From NCBI GenBank assembly GCA_964543935.1, contig CAZJAK010000048.1:1-17386 (forward strand): a stretch of DNA of 17,386 bases, given 5' to 3'. Position numbers and translations under genes: made by a program. The stretch comes from JAAYDK01 sp964543935. GTDB lineage: Bacteria; Spirochaetota; Spirochaetia; Sphaerochaetales; Sphaerochaetaceae. The notes below the pieces were generated by a model, which saw only the letters and a list, made by a program, of their open reading frames with translations, was not told the origin of the DNA and ran no database searches. This document shows, in pieces, positions 6,665 through 13,273 of this stretch. Within the stretch, counting starts at the first letter, position 1. Every line of letters begins with the position of its first letter.

Positions 6665-9016
6665 ATGGGGGGGGTGCAAGACTTGCAGGAACGGTCACGA
6701 TGCATCGGCATTTTTACAGCCTCGCTTGACGATGCCTACCAATCGACGGTGTGGCATGCCATCGAACGAGAAGCCCGCGCCCGCAATTTCAGCACGATCT
6801 CGTTCCTTGGGTCGCGCCTTGGATCCCCCATTGCCTCGGAAGCATCGTCGAATCTGGCCTATCATCTGGCCAGTGAACGCAATATCGACGGTTTGATCAT
6901 CATCTCCTCCTCGCTGGCCACCTACTTCTCATCGCGCGACATGAAAGAGTTTTTCACCCGCTGGGCTTCGTTGCCGCGCGTGTCGGTCGGCATGCGCGTG
7001 CCGGGCATGTCGGACGTGACAGTCGAGGGGACCAAGGCGATTTCCGAGTTGGTCGAGCATCTCATCGACGAGCATGGACGCCGTTCTTTCGCCATGATCG
7101 GAGGACCGGCAAGCCACGACGAGGCCGTCAGCCGCAAGCGGGCGGTCGTCGAGACGCTCGAGTCGCGTGGGCTGAACTTGGATGAGCGCCTTTTGGTCAG
7201 CGGGACTTTCACCCAAGATTCAGGAATGCGTGCAGTGGATGCATTGGTGGCGACCGGCCTGCCGTTCGATACGGTCGTGTGTTTGAACGACCGGATGGCC
7301 CAAGGGGCGTTGGAGGAACTAGGACGCCACGACATCAGGGTTCCCGACGATGTGGCGGTGGTCGGTTTCGACGACATCGAGGCTTCACGCTTCACCCAAC
7401 CGCCATTGACCACTGTCGTGCAACCGATGCACGATCTCGGAGCCACCGCCGTCGCCATGCTGGACCGATTGATGCATGGTGGTGCCGAAGAGCATGTCAC
7501 CCTGATGTGTTCGACGATGATCCGTGAATCGTGCGGGTGCGGACCACGCTTCAGTTTCAAAGCCGGAATCAAAGACTTCCCGCGCTATGTCAGCGCAACC
7601 GAGCGCAGGGCGATTTTCGACCTGATGGTGTTGGTCCGCAAATGCGATTACGACGGGATGATCCTGCGTTTGAACCGCGCCATCGATGCAACCATCGTCG
7701 AAAGCGGAGCGGTCGACCGCTGGAGCGAGTACCTGTCGATCGTGGAAAGCCATTGCAACCAATCCATGGCCGGCGACGGCGGCAGGCTTGCCGTCCTGAT
7801 GGGGGCAGCCCGTTCGTTCATCGGCGAGAAGATCGGCCGCTACCAAGCCGCCAAACGCATCACCGTCGAGACTTCGTTCGAAACCCTGCGCCATGTAAGT
7901 GCGATGTTGGCCGGAACCTTCGAGCTGACCGAGATGGTCGCCAACCTGAAAAAAGGTTTGGAGCTGTTCGGTATCGAACGGGGGTATCTGGTGGAATTCA
8001 CCAAAAAACCAGCTTTGGCGCGCTTGTTGATGAGCGTCAAGGATGGCGAGCAACAATGGCAACGCTACCCACGTGAATTCGATCCAAGCGAACTGCTTCC
8101 TGCACAAGAGGGGCAAGTCTGGCGTGAAGGGCAGTGGATCCTCATGCCGCTGGTTTACAATGCCGAGCAGCTCGGGTATCTGGTAGTTCCCATCGGCATT
8201 GTCATACCCGCCTTGTACGATGTCCTTCAGGAACAGATCTCGAGCAACTTGAAAGGGACGTTGTTGCTCGAGCAAATCAAGTCGCACGAGCAAACATTGG
8301 CCGAGCAAGTCGCTTTGCGTACCAAGGATTTGATCAAAGCCAACCGTGAGTTGTCAAACGAGATCAAGCGGCGGACCGAGTTGGAACATGAAGTCATGGA
8401 GATATCGAGCAAGACCATGGAGCGGATCGGTCAGGACCTGCACGACGACTTGTGCCAGCACCTGTTGGGGATCTCGTTGCTGGCCACCAGCGTGCGCAAG
8501 ACAGTCGAGGACCATCATCAGGTCAATACCGAGTCGTTGGTGCAGATCAGCCGCCTACTCGGGGAGTCGATCAGCAAGATCAAGACTATATCCCGTGGCT
8601 TGCTGCCGCTGGAGATGGATGCCCACACCTTCTTGCAACGCATCGAAGCATTGGTGGCAGACACCAAACGCTATGTTGCGGTCGACATCGCCGTGGTAGC
8701 CGATCCAGCCTTCGAGATCGCAGACCCGGACCGGGCCTTGCACGTCTACCGCATCATCCAAGAGGCATTGACCAATGCAGTCAAGCATTCCAAGGCACAT
8801 CGGGTCACCATCAGCTTGGCATCGACTGTCGACGGACAAGGCATCCGTTGCCGAACGGCAAGCGTCACGGACGATGGGGTGGGCATCCCCGAGCGAATCC
8901 GGGAAGGGGCGTTGGGGTTGCGCATCATGCGCAACCGGGCCAGCATGGCCCAAGCCCGCTTGTCCGTCGATTCCTCCAAGCGGGGGACGGCGGTGGTCGT
9001 GACATTGGAGGAATGA
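6665..9016 (+). CDS. Cytoplasmic sugar-sensing hybrid: LacI-type ligand-binding domain fused to HisKA_3 histidine kinase
   Basis: This 783-residue protein begins almost at the first strand of a LacI/periplasmic-binding fold (RCIGIFTASLDDAYQ, about 12-290). Hallmarks include VVCLNDRMAQGALEELG, VAVVGFDDIEASRFTQPPLT and a RESCGC tail (287-292). No DNA-binding helix-turn-helix precedes it, and there is no signal peptide or membrane segment. After a helical middle region (about 300-400) come a GAF-like region (about 405-530) and a coiled coil (about 535-588). A HisKA_3 domain follows with phosphoacceptor H593 in GQDLHDDLCQHLLG, then an ATPase domain with N-box N704 (QEALTNAVKHS) and G-boxes DDGVGI and GALGLRIM. 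It should bind a sugar inside the cell and pass phosphate to the regulator 4 bases downstream. The start is uncertain: ATG 6665 (GGCGG 3 bases upstream), GTG 6674 or TTG 6683 are in frame around a G8 run. Confidence 0.9.
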   Translation: MGGVQDLQERSRCIGIFTASLDDAYQSTVWHAIEREARARNFSTISFLGSRLGSPIASEASSNLAYHLASERNIDGLIIISSSLATYFSSRDMKEFFTRWASLPRVSVGMRVPGMSDVTVEGTKAISELVEHLIDEHGRRSFAMIGGPASHDEAVSRKRAVVETLESRGLNLDERLLVSGTFTQDSGMRAVDALVATGLPFDTVVCLNDRMAQGALEELGRHDIRVPDDVAVVGFDDIEASRFTQPPLTTVVQPMHDLGATAVAMLDRLMHGGAEEHVTLMCSTMIRESCGCGPRFSFKAGIKDFPRYVSATERRAIFDLMVLVRKCDYDGMILRLNRAIDATIVESGAVDRWSEYLSIVESHCNQSMAGDGGRLAVLMGAARSFIGEKIGRYQAAKRITVETSFETLRHVSAMLAGTFELTEMVANLKKGLELFGIERGYLVEFTKKPALARLLMSVKDGEQQWQRYPREFDPSELLPAQEGQVWREGQWILMPLVYNAEQLGYLVVPIGIVIPALYDVLQEQISSNLKGTLLLEQIKSHEQTLAEQVALRTKDLIKANRELSNEIKRRTELEHEVMEISSKTMERIGQDLHDDLCQHLLGISLLATSVRKTVEDHHQVNTESLVQISRLLGESISKIKTISRGLLPLEMDAHTFLQRIEALVADTKRYVAVDIAVVADPAFEIADPDRALHVYRIIQEALTNAVKHSKAHRVTISLASTVDGQGIRCRTASVTDDGVGIPERIREGALGLRIMRNRASMAQARLSVDSSKRGTAVVVTLEE
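6667..6674 (+). repeat. Homopolymer G8 tract at the kinase start codon
   Basis: Eight consecutive Gs include the G of the ATG at 6665 and run into an in-frame GTG. It could be a slippage-prone tract, changing frame if the ATG is the true start, or it could serve as a crude Shine-Dalgarno for the TTG at 6683, 8 bases downstream. Confidence 0.6.
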
Positions 9017-9020
9017 GACG

Positions 9021-9677
9021 ATGAAGCAAGAGATAGCATTCGTCGTGGTGGACGACCACCCGCTGTTCCGGCAGGGACTGGTCAGCGTGATCAGCAATGT
9101 CCAACGCTATTGCGTCATCGGAGAGGCCCCTTCCATCACTGAAGCGTTGAAGGTTGTCGAAGCCCGCCCCCCGAATGTGTTGCTGGTCGACATCGCCCTC
9201 AACCATGAAAACGGCTTGGAGTTGGTCAAGACAGTGCGGACGATGTACCCGCATGTGCTTCAGATCGTCGTGTCGATGTACGATGAAGTCATTTACGCCT
9301 CGGCAGCCCTCAAAGCGGGTGCCAAGGGCTATGTGATGAAGCAGGAGGCCCCCGAGACACTGCTCGAGGCCATCGAAACGGTCCTGAAAGGCAAGATTTA
9401 TCTGTCTGCGGCCATGCACCAGCACATGCTCGACACGATGTTCTCCCAAAAGATCCAGCCGGAATTCGATCCGGTCGGTTCGTTGAGCGTCCGGGAGCAA
9501 GAAGTGTTCAGGCTGATCGGCCAAGGTTTCGGCGTCTCGGAAATCGCCGGATCCCTGAATTTGTCGTTCAAGACAATCAATGTCTACCGGGACAATATCC
9601 GCCGCAAACTGGCTATCGGCGATGCTGGAGAACTGCGCAAATACGCCATCAAATGGGCTAAAAGCAAGGAACCTTGA
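9021..9677 (+). CDS. Response regulator, NarL/FixJ (REC-LuxR) family
   Basis: This 218-residue regulator is the evident partner of the LacI-like kinase: the kinase stop and this ATG are 4 bases apart, with the ribosome-binding site GGAGGAA in the last kinase codons. The receiver domain (about 5-125) has D11-D12, phosphoacceptor D57 (LLVDIAL), S85 and K107 (GYVMK). The C-terminal LuxR helix-turn-helix (about 154-215) includes LSVREQEVFRLIGQGF and the recognition-helix region SFKTINVYRDNIRRKL. The length is typical and the gene intact. The best candidate target is the sugar-uptake operon starting 195 bases downstream (inference from position). It is distinct in sequence from the regulator at 1188-1796. 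Confidence 0.94.
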   Translation: MKQEIAFVVVDDHPLFRQGLVSVISNVQRYCVIGEAPSITEALKVVEARPPNVLLVDIALNHENGLELVKTVRTMYPHVLQIVVSMYDEVIYASAALKAGAKGYVMKQEAPETLLEAIETVLKGKIYLSAAMHQHMLDTMFSQKIQPEFDPVGSLSVREQEVFRLIGQGFGVSEIAGSLNLSFKTINVYRDNIRRKLAIGDAGELRKYAIKWAKSKEP

Positions 9678-9684
9678 TCTGCGT

Positions 9685-9700
9685 TAGGACAAACGTCCTA
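9685..9700 (+). terminator. Small hairpin after the kinase/regulator genes (weak terminator candidate)
   Basis: TAGGAC-AAAC-GTCCTA forms a perfect 6-bp stem with a 4-base loop, beginning 8 bases after the regulator stop. No T-run follows, so it is a poor intrinsic terminator by itself. It could instead be an operator palindrome or a partial attenuator, in which case the downstream sugar operon would be read through. Confidence 0.3.
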
Positions 9701-9729
9701 CTGAAATTCAAGCCATATGCCTACTGCTA

Positions 9730-9808
9730 TCCCCGTACTGCAACTGGTACGGTGCTCTCAGGTGGCTACCCCGGTTTGACCACCTGGCGCCTTCGGGTGC
9801 CACGGGGA
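9730..9808 (+). promoter_or_regulatory. Structured leader RNA candidate upstream of the sugar-binding-protein gene
   Basis: The 195-base gap 9678-9872 holds a strongly self-complementary stretch. Visible stems are P1 TCCCCGT/ACGGGGA (9730-9736 with 9802-9808), P2 CCGTAC/GTACGG (9733-9738 with 9747-9752, competing with P1), P3 CAGGTGG/CCACCTG (9759-9765 with 9780-9786), and P4 GGCGCC/GGTGCC (9786-9791 with 9796-9801) closed by a C(UUCG)G tetraloop, an RNA-specific stability motif. A second CCCCG (9769-9773) in the P3 loop could take the same CGGGG partner as P1, as a switching RNA would. It matches no riboswitch family I can recall. An alternative reading is that the P2 palindrome is a protein operator just downstream of a weak -10 (TGCTAT, 9725-9730). 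Confidence 0.45.
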
Positions 9809-9821
9809 GATGGAAGGATTG

Positions 9822-9851
9822 CATGCCTGGACACGCGTTGCCACGGGCATG
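9822..9851 (+). promoter_or_regulatory. Hairpin just before the binding-protein ribosome-binding site
   Basis: CATGCC (9822-9827) pairs with GGCATG (9846-9851). An inner TGG/CCA adds 3 pairs across a 2-base bulge around the loop 9831-9840. It ends 6 bases before the strong Shine-Dalgarno GAAGGAGG (9858-9865 region) and could form the expression platform of the leader, or simply keep the site unstructured. Confidence 0.35.
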
Positions 9852-9872
9852 GACATTGAAGGAGGATTCGCT

Positions 9873-11219
9873 ATGGTACGGAACACGAGGTTCATCGTCA
9901 GCCTGCTGCTGCTCGTCTGCTTGGCCATGCCGTTGTTCGCCCAGGGAGGGGCGGAACCGGTTGCGACCGGGCCGAAGGTCATCAATGTGTGGAGCTTCAC
10001 CGATGAAGTGCCCAAGATGCTGCAGAGGTACAAGGAACTCCATCCCGAGTTCGATTACGAGATCAAGACCACGATTATTGCCACCACCGATGGCCTCTAC
10101 CAGCCTGCTCTGGATCAGGCCCTGATCGGCGGTGGAGCCGATGCTCCGGACATCTACTGCGCCGAAGCGGCATTTGTGCTCAAGTACACCAAAGGCGATG
10201 CATCGCAGTATGCCGCGACCTACAAGGAACTCGGCATCGATGTGGATAAACTGCTCAAGCAAGCCGACATCGCCCAATACACGGTCGATATCGGATCCAA
10301 CGCCCGCGGACTGGTGGGACTTGGCTACCAGGCCACCGGTGGCGCGTTCATCTATCGCCGCTCGATTGCCAAAGCGGTGTGGGGAACCGATGATCCAGCC
10401 GTGATCAAGACCAAAGTCGGTCCAGGTTGGGACAAGTTCTTCCAAGCTGCCGAAGAGTTGAAGGCCAAAGGTTATGGCATCGTATCGGGAGACGGAGACA
10501 TCTGGCATGCTGTTGAGAACAGTTCCGAGAAGGGATGGGTCGTCGATGGCAAGCTCTATGTGGACCCCGCCCGCGAGAAGTTCCTCGACATTGCCAAATT
10601 ATTGATCGACAAGGGCTATCATAACGACACCCGTGACTGGACCGATGCATGGTTCGGCGACATGAAGGATGCCAATCCCAAGAAAGTCCTCGGCTTCTTC
10701 GGACCGGCATGGTTGATCAACTATGTCATGGCCGGCAACTCGGGTGGAAGCAAACCTGGCGAAGGCACCTATGGCGACTGGGCCGTGTGCGAACCACCAG
10801 TCGGATTCTTCTGGGGCGGCACATGGGTGTTGGCCAACAAAGCCAGCAAGAACAAGAGCGTGGTGGGCGACCTGATCGAATGGATCACCCTCGACAGCAG
10901 CGAGACCGGTCTGCAGTACTACTGGGCCAACGGCACATTGTTCGGGCCGAACGGGACCAAAGACACCGTGGCATCCGGCACCGTCATGAAGAAATCGGAC
11001 GGGCACTTGCCGTTCCTTGGTGGGCAGAACATGTTCGACGTGTTCGTCCCGGCTGGCCAATTCGCTTCCGGAAAGAACCAGACCCAGTATGACGAGAACA
11101 TCAACATTTACTGGCGCGACCAGGTCCGCGAGTATTCGGGCGGCAACAAGTCCCGCCAGAAAGCTCTCGATGACTTCAAGCAAATGGTTGCGGACAACTT
11201 GGCTATCCCCATAAAATAA
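9873..11219 (+). CDS. Sugar ABC transporter substrate-binding protein (extracellular family 1)
   Basis: This 448-residue periplasmic protein captures a carbohydrate for the two permeases downstream. The signal peptide (about 1-24, FIVSLLLLVCLAMPLFA) ends in a type I site before QGGAE. The lone cysteine in the hydrophobic core is not in a lipobox, so a soluble periplasmic protein is expected. The mature domain begins KVINVWSFTDEVPKMLQRY and carries family features such as APDIYCAEAAFVLKY and a tryptophan-rich C-terminal lobe (WGGTWVLANKAS). Length is normal for the family (about 400-450). I chose the ATG at 9873 because a strong GGAGG sits 8 bases upstream and the signal peptide starts there; the frame is open back to 9810 by chance. 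No operon ATPase is present, so it probably uses a shared MsmX/UgpC-like ATPase. Confidence 0.93.
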   Translation: MVRNTRFIVSLLLLVCLAMPLFAQGGAEPVATGPKVINVWSFTDEVPKMLQRYKELHPEFDYEIKTTIIATTDGLYQPALDQALIGGGADAPDIYCAEAAFVLKYTKGDASQYAATYKELGIDVDKLLKQADIAQYTVDIGSNARGLVGLGYQATGGAFIYRRSIAKAVWGTDDPAVIKTKVGPGWDKFFQAAEELKAKGYGIVSGDGDIWHAVENSSEKGWVVDGKLYVDPAREKFLDIAKLLIDKGYHNDTRDWTDAWFGDMKDANPKKVLGFFGPAWLINYVMAGNSGGSKPGEGTYGDWAVCEPPVGFFWGGTWVLANKASKNKSVVGDLIEWITLDSSETGLQYYWANGTLFGPNGTKDTVASGTVMKKSDGHLPFLGGQNMFDVFVPAGQFASGKNQTQYDENINIYWRDQVREYSGGNKSRQKALDDFKQMVADNLAIPIK

Positions 11220-11232
11220 CAGTGGACCCATG

Positions 11233-11273
11233 ACCGGGATGCGTAGGTGGCGCACTGCCGCCCGCATCCCGGT
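11233..11273 (+). promoter_or_regulatory. Strong intercistronic stem-loop after the binding-protein gene
   Basis: An 11-bp perfect stem (ACCGGGATGCG at 11233-11243 with CGCATCCCGGT at 11263-11273) is extended across a TA bulge by GGTGGC/GCCGCC (11246-11251 with 11257-11262), with loop GCACT. Only TTT follows, so it is at most a partial terminator. Placed 13 bases after the stop, it resembles stem-loops between malE and malF that protect the binding-protein mRNA and lower permease expression. Confidence 0.75.
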
Positions 11274-11382
11274 TTGCACAAAGCCCGGTCCAATCGAGTT
11301 CTGAAGGTCCGCTTGTTGGACAGGACCGTATGTCACCATGATGGCGAGTGCGCTTCCAAAGGGGCTCCGGAGGTGAATGCTT

Positions 11383-12357
11383 ATGCGGCCGAAGAACATC
11401 AGTTATGCCAAATACGGTTACCTGTTTTCCATCCCGTTCGTCCTGACGTTCCTGATTTTCACGTTGTATCCCATCGGATACACGATGGTCATCGGCTTCA
11501 CCGATTTGCGGGGCTTGGGGGTCAAGGACATCCATTTCCTGGAAAAACCGTTTGAAAACTTCTCGTTGATCCTGAACAATCCCTCGTTCCGCAAAGCTCT
11601 GTTCAATACTGGTTTCATGTGGATCATCAACTTCATCCCACAAATCTCGTTGGCATTGTTGTTGACCGCTTGGTTCACCAACCATAATTTCAAGATCAAG
11701 GGCCAAGGATTGTTCAAGGTCATGCTGTACATGCCCAACATCATCACTGCGGCCACCATCGCCATCCTGTTCCATACCCTGTTCGGGTATCCGCGTGGAC
11801 CGGTCAACGACTTGTTCATGCTGCTCGGATTCATCGACAAGCCAATGAACTTCCACATCCAGTCATGGACAGCGCGCGGTGTCGTGGCCTTCATCCAATT
11901 CTGGATGTGGTACGGCAACACGATGATTGTGTTGATCGCCGGGGTGATGGGGATCAACCCGACTTTGTTCGAAGCCGCCGAGATCGATGGCGCCACCCCC
12001 CGCCAGATATTCTTCCGCATCACCTTGCCGCGCCTGAAAACCATCGTGCTCTACACGTTGGTCACCAGCATGATTGGCGGCATGCAGATGTTCGACATCC
12101 CCAAACTCTTCTTGCTTGGCGGTCCGGACAATTCGACGTTGACCACCAGCGTCTTCATCCATAACCAGGCTTTCAGCGGCAGTTATTTGTACAACAGGGC
12201 GGCCGCGGCCAGCATGATCGTGTTCGTCATCATCATGGTGCTTTCGGTCATCCTGTTCCGCATCTTGCGCGACAAGGATGTGGCGAAGCAGCGCGAGCAG
12301 GAGCGAGCCATGCGAAAAGCTGCCCGCCATGCATTGACGGGAGGGACTGACGTATGA
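11383..12357 (+). CDS. Sugar ABC transporter permease, MalF/UgpA-like
   Basis: This 324-residue inner-membrane permease has about six helices. The cytoplasmic EAA loop, which docks with the ATPase, is visible as EAAEIDGATPRQIFFRITLP (about 197-216). The N-terminal helix includes YLFSIPFVLTFLIFTLYPIG, typical of MalF/UgpA-type partners. Two in-frame ATGs are possible. I prefer 11383 because GGAGG (11369-11373) is 9 bases away, whereas it is only 3 bases from the ATG at 11377. It follows the binding-protein gene after a 163-base gap containing a strong hairpin and overlaps the next permease by 4 bases. It has a basic C-terminal tail. Confidence 0.94.
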   Translation: MRPKNISYAKYGYLFSIPFVLTFLIFTLYPIGYTMVIGFTDLRGLGVKDIHFLEKPFENFSLILNNPSFRKALFNTGFMWIINFIPQISLALLLTAWFTNHNFKIKGQGLFKVMLYMPNIITAATIAILFHTLFGYPRGPVNDLFMLLGFIDKPMNFHIQSWTARGVVAFIQFWMWYGNTMIVLIAGVMGINPTLFEAAEIDGATPRQIFFRITLPRLKTIVLYTLVTSMIGGMQMFDIPKLFLLGGPDNSTLTTSVFIHNQAFSGSYLYNRAAAASMIVFVIIMVLSVILFRILRDKDVAKQREQERAMRKAARHALTGGTDV

Positions 12358-13205
12358 AAACTGCCAGTTTGCGCACATCGCGTTCCCTCGTCAAGGTTGT
12401 CATCTATGCCACATGCAGCTTCCTGACTTTGCTGAGCATCATCCCGTTCTGGATCATGATCATGAACGCCACCCGCGGAACCTATGAAATCCAACAGAAT
12501 TCGATCGGGCTGTGGCCTTCGACTTTTCTGTTGAGCAACTGGAAAATCCTGTTGGGCAAGAGCTTCAATCCGTTTGTGGGATTCATGAATTCAATGATCA
12601 TCTCCAGTGGCGCCACCATCTGCGCTGTCTACTTTTCATCGCTCACCGCCTATGCATTGGTCGCCTACAGCTGGAAACTGCGCCAACCGTTCTTCACGTT
12701 CATCATGGCCGTCCTCATGATTCCCAGCCAAGTGTCGAGTATCGGATTTTACCAATTCATGTACCGCATCCAATGGACCAACAACCTGCTGCCGCTGATC
12801 CTGCCTTCCATCGCTGCTCCGGCGATGGTGTTCTTCATGCGCCAATACTTGCTGGCCACCTTGCCGTTGGATATCGTTGATTCGGCCCGCATCGACGGCT
12901 CGCATGAATTCGCCACCTTCAACCGGATCATCCTGCCGATCATGAAGCCCGCCATGGCCACCCAAGCGATTTTCACCTTCGTGGCCAGCTGGAACAACCT
13001 GTTTTTGCCCTCGATATTGTTGACCAACAAGGACCGCTACACCATGCCGATCATGGTGAGCTTGTTGCGGGGCGATATCTACAAGACCGAATATGGCTCG
13101 GTCTATCTCGGGCTGACGCTCACGGTCCTGCCGTTGTTCGTCATCTATTTCATGCTAGCTAAATACATCATCGCCGGGGTGGCTTTGGGAGCCCTGAAAG
13201 AATGA
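12354..13205 (+). CDS. Sugar ABC transporter permease, MalG/UgpE-like
   Basis: This 283-residue membrane protein is the second channel half of the importer. About six hydrophobic helices are visible. The EAA-type loop is a variant, DSARIDGSHEFATFNRIILP (176-195), with DSA in place of EAA, a common change in MalG-like subunits. The ATG at 12354 overlaps the stop of the preceding permease (ATGA), indicating translational coupling. The C-terminus (IIAGVALGALKE) is the usual MalG-type ending (..G...GAVKG-like). It lies 68 bases before the GH3 glycosidase. Confidence 0.94.
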   Translation: MKTASLRTSRSLVKVVIYATCSFLTLLSIIPFWIMIMNATRGTYEIQQNSIGLWPSTFLLSNWKILLGKSFNPFVGFMNSMIISSGATICAVYFSSLTAYALVAYSWKLRQPFFTFIMAVLMIPSQVSSIGFYQFMYRIQWTNNLLPLILPSIAAPAMVFFMRQYLLATLPLDIVDSARIDGSHEFATFNRIILPIMKPAMATQAIFTFVASWNNLFLPSILLTNKDRYTMPIMVSLLRGDIYKTEYGSVYLGLTLTVLPLFVIYFMLAKYIIAGVALGALKE

Positions 13206-13273
13206 AGCCGGCAAGATCCCAATGTCCGCTCGACATGCTGCCTGCTTGGCAGGCTTCGGAGGTTTGACGTCCC

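Noticed and set aside
6665..7560. Calling the 6665 gene a LacI-family transcriptional repressor.
   Set aside because: The protein starts at the ligand-binding fold with no helix-turn-helix, and the C-terminal half is a histidine kinase.
7385..8308. Long open frame antisense to the LacI-like kinase.
   Set aside because: The sense frame has unmistakable domains. The antisense product has no recognisable motif and no ribosome-binding site.
9730..9808. A tRNA-like reading of this stretch: 7-bp outer stem, about 79 bases long, three internal arms.
   Set aside because: The last arm has a 4-base UUCG loop instead of a T-loop, the middle loop is 14 bases and no D-loop or CCA end fits. It is a structured leader, not a tRNA.
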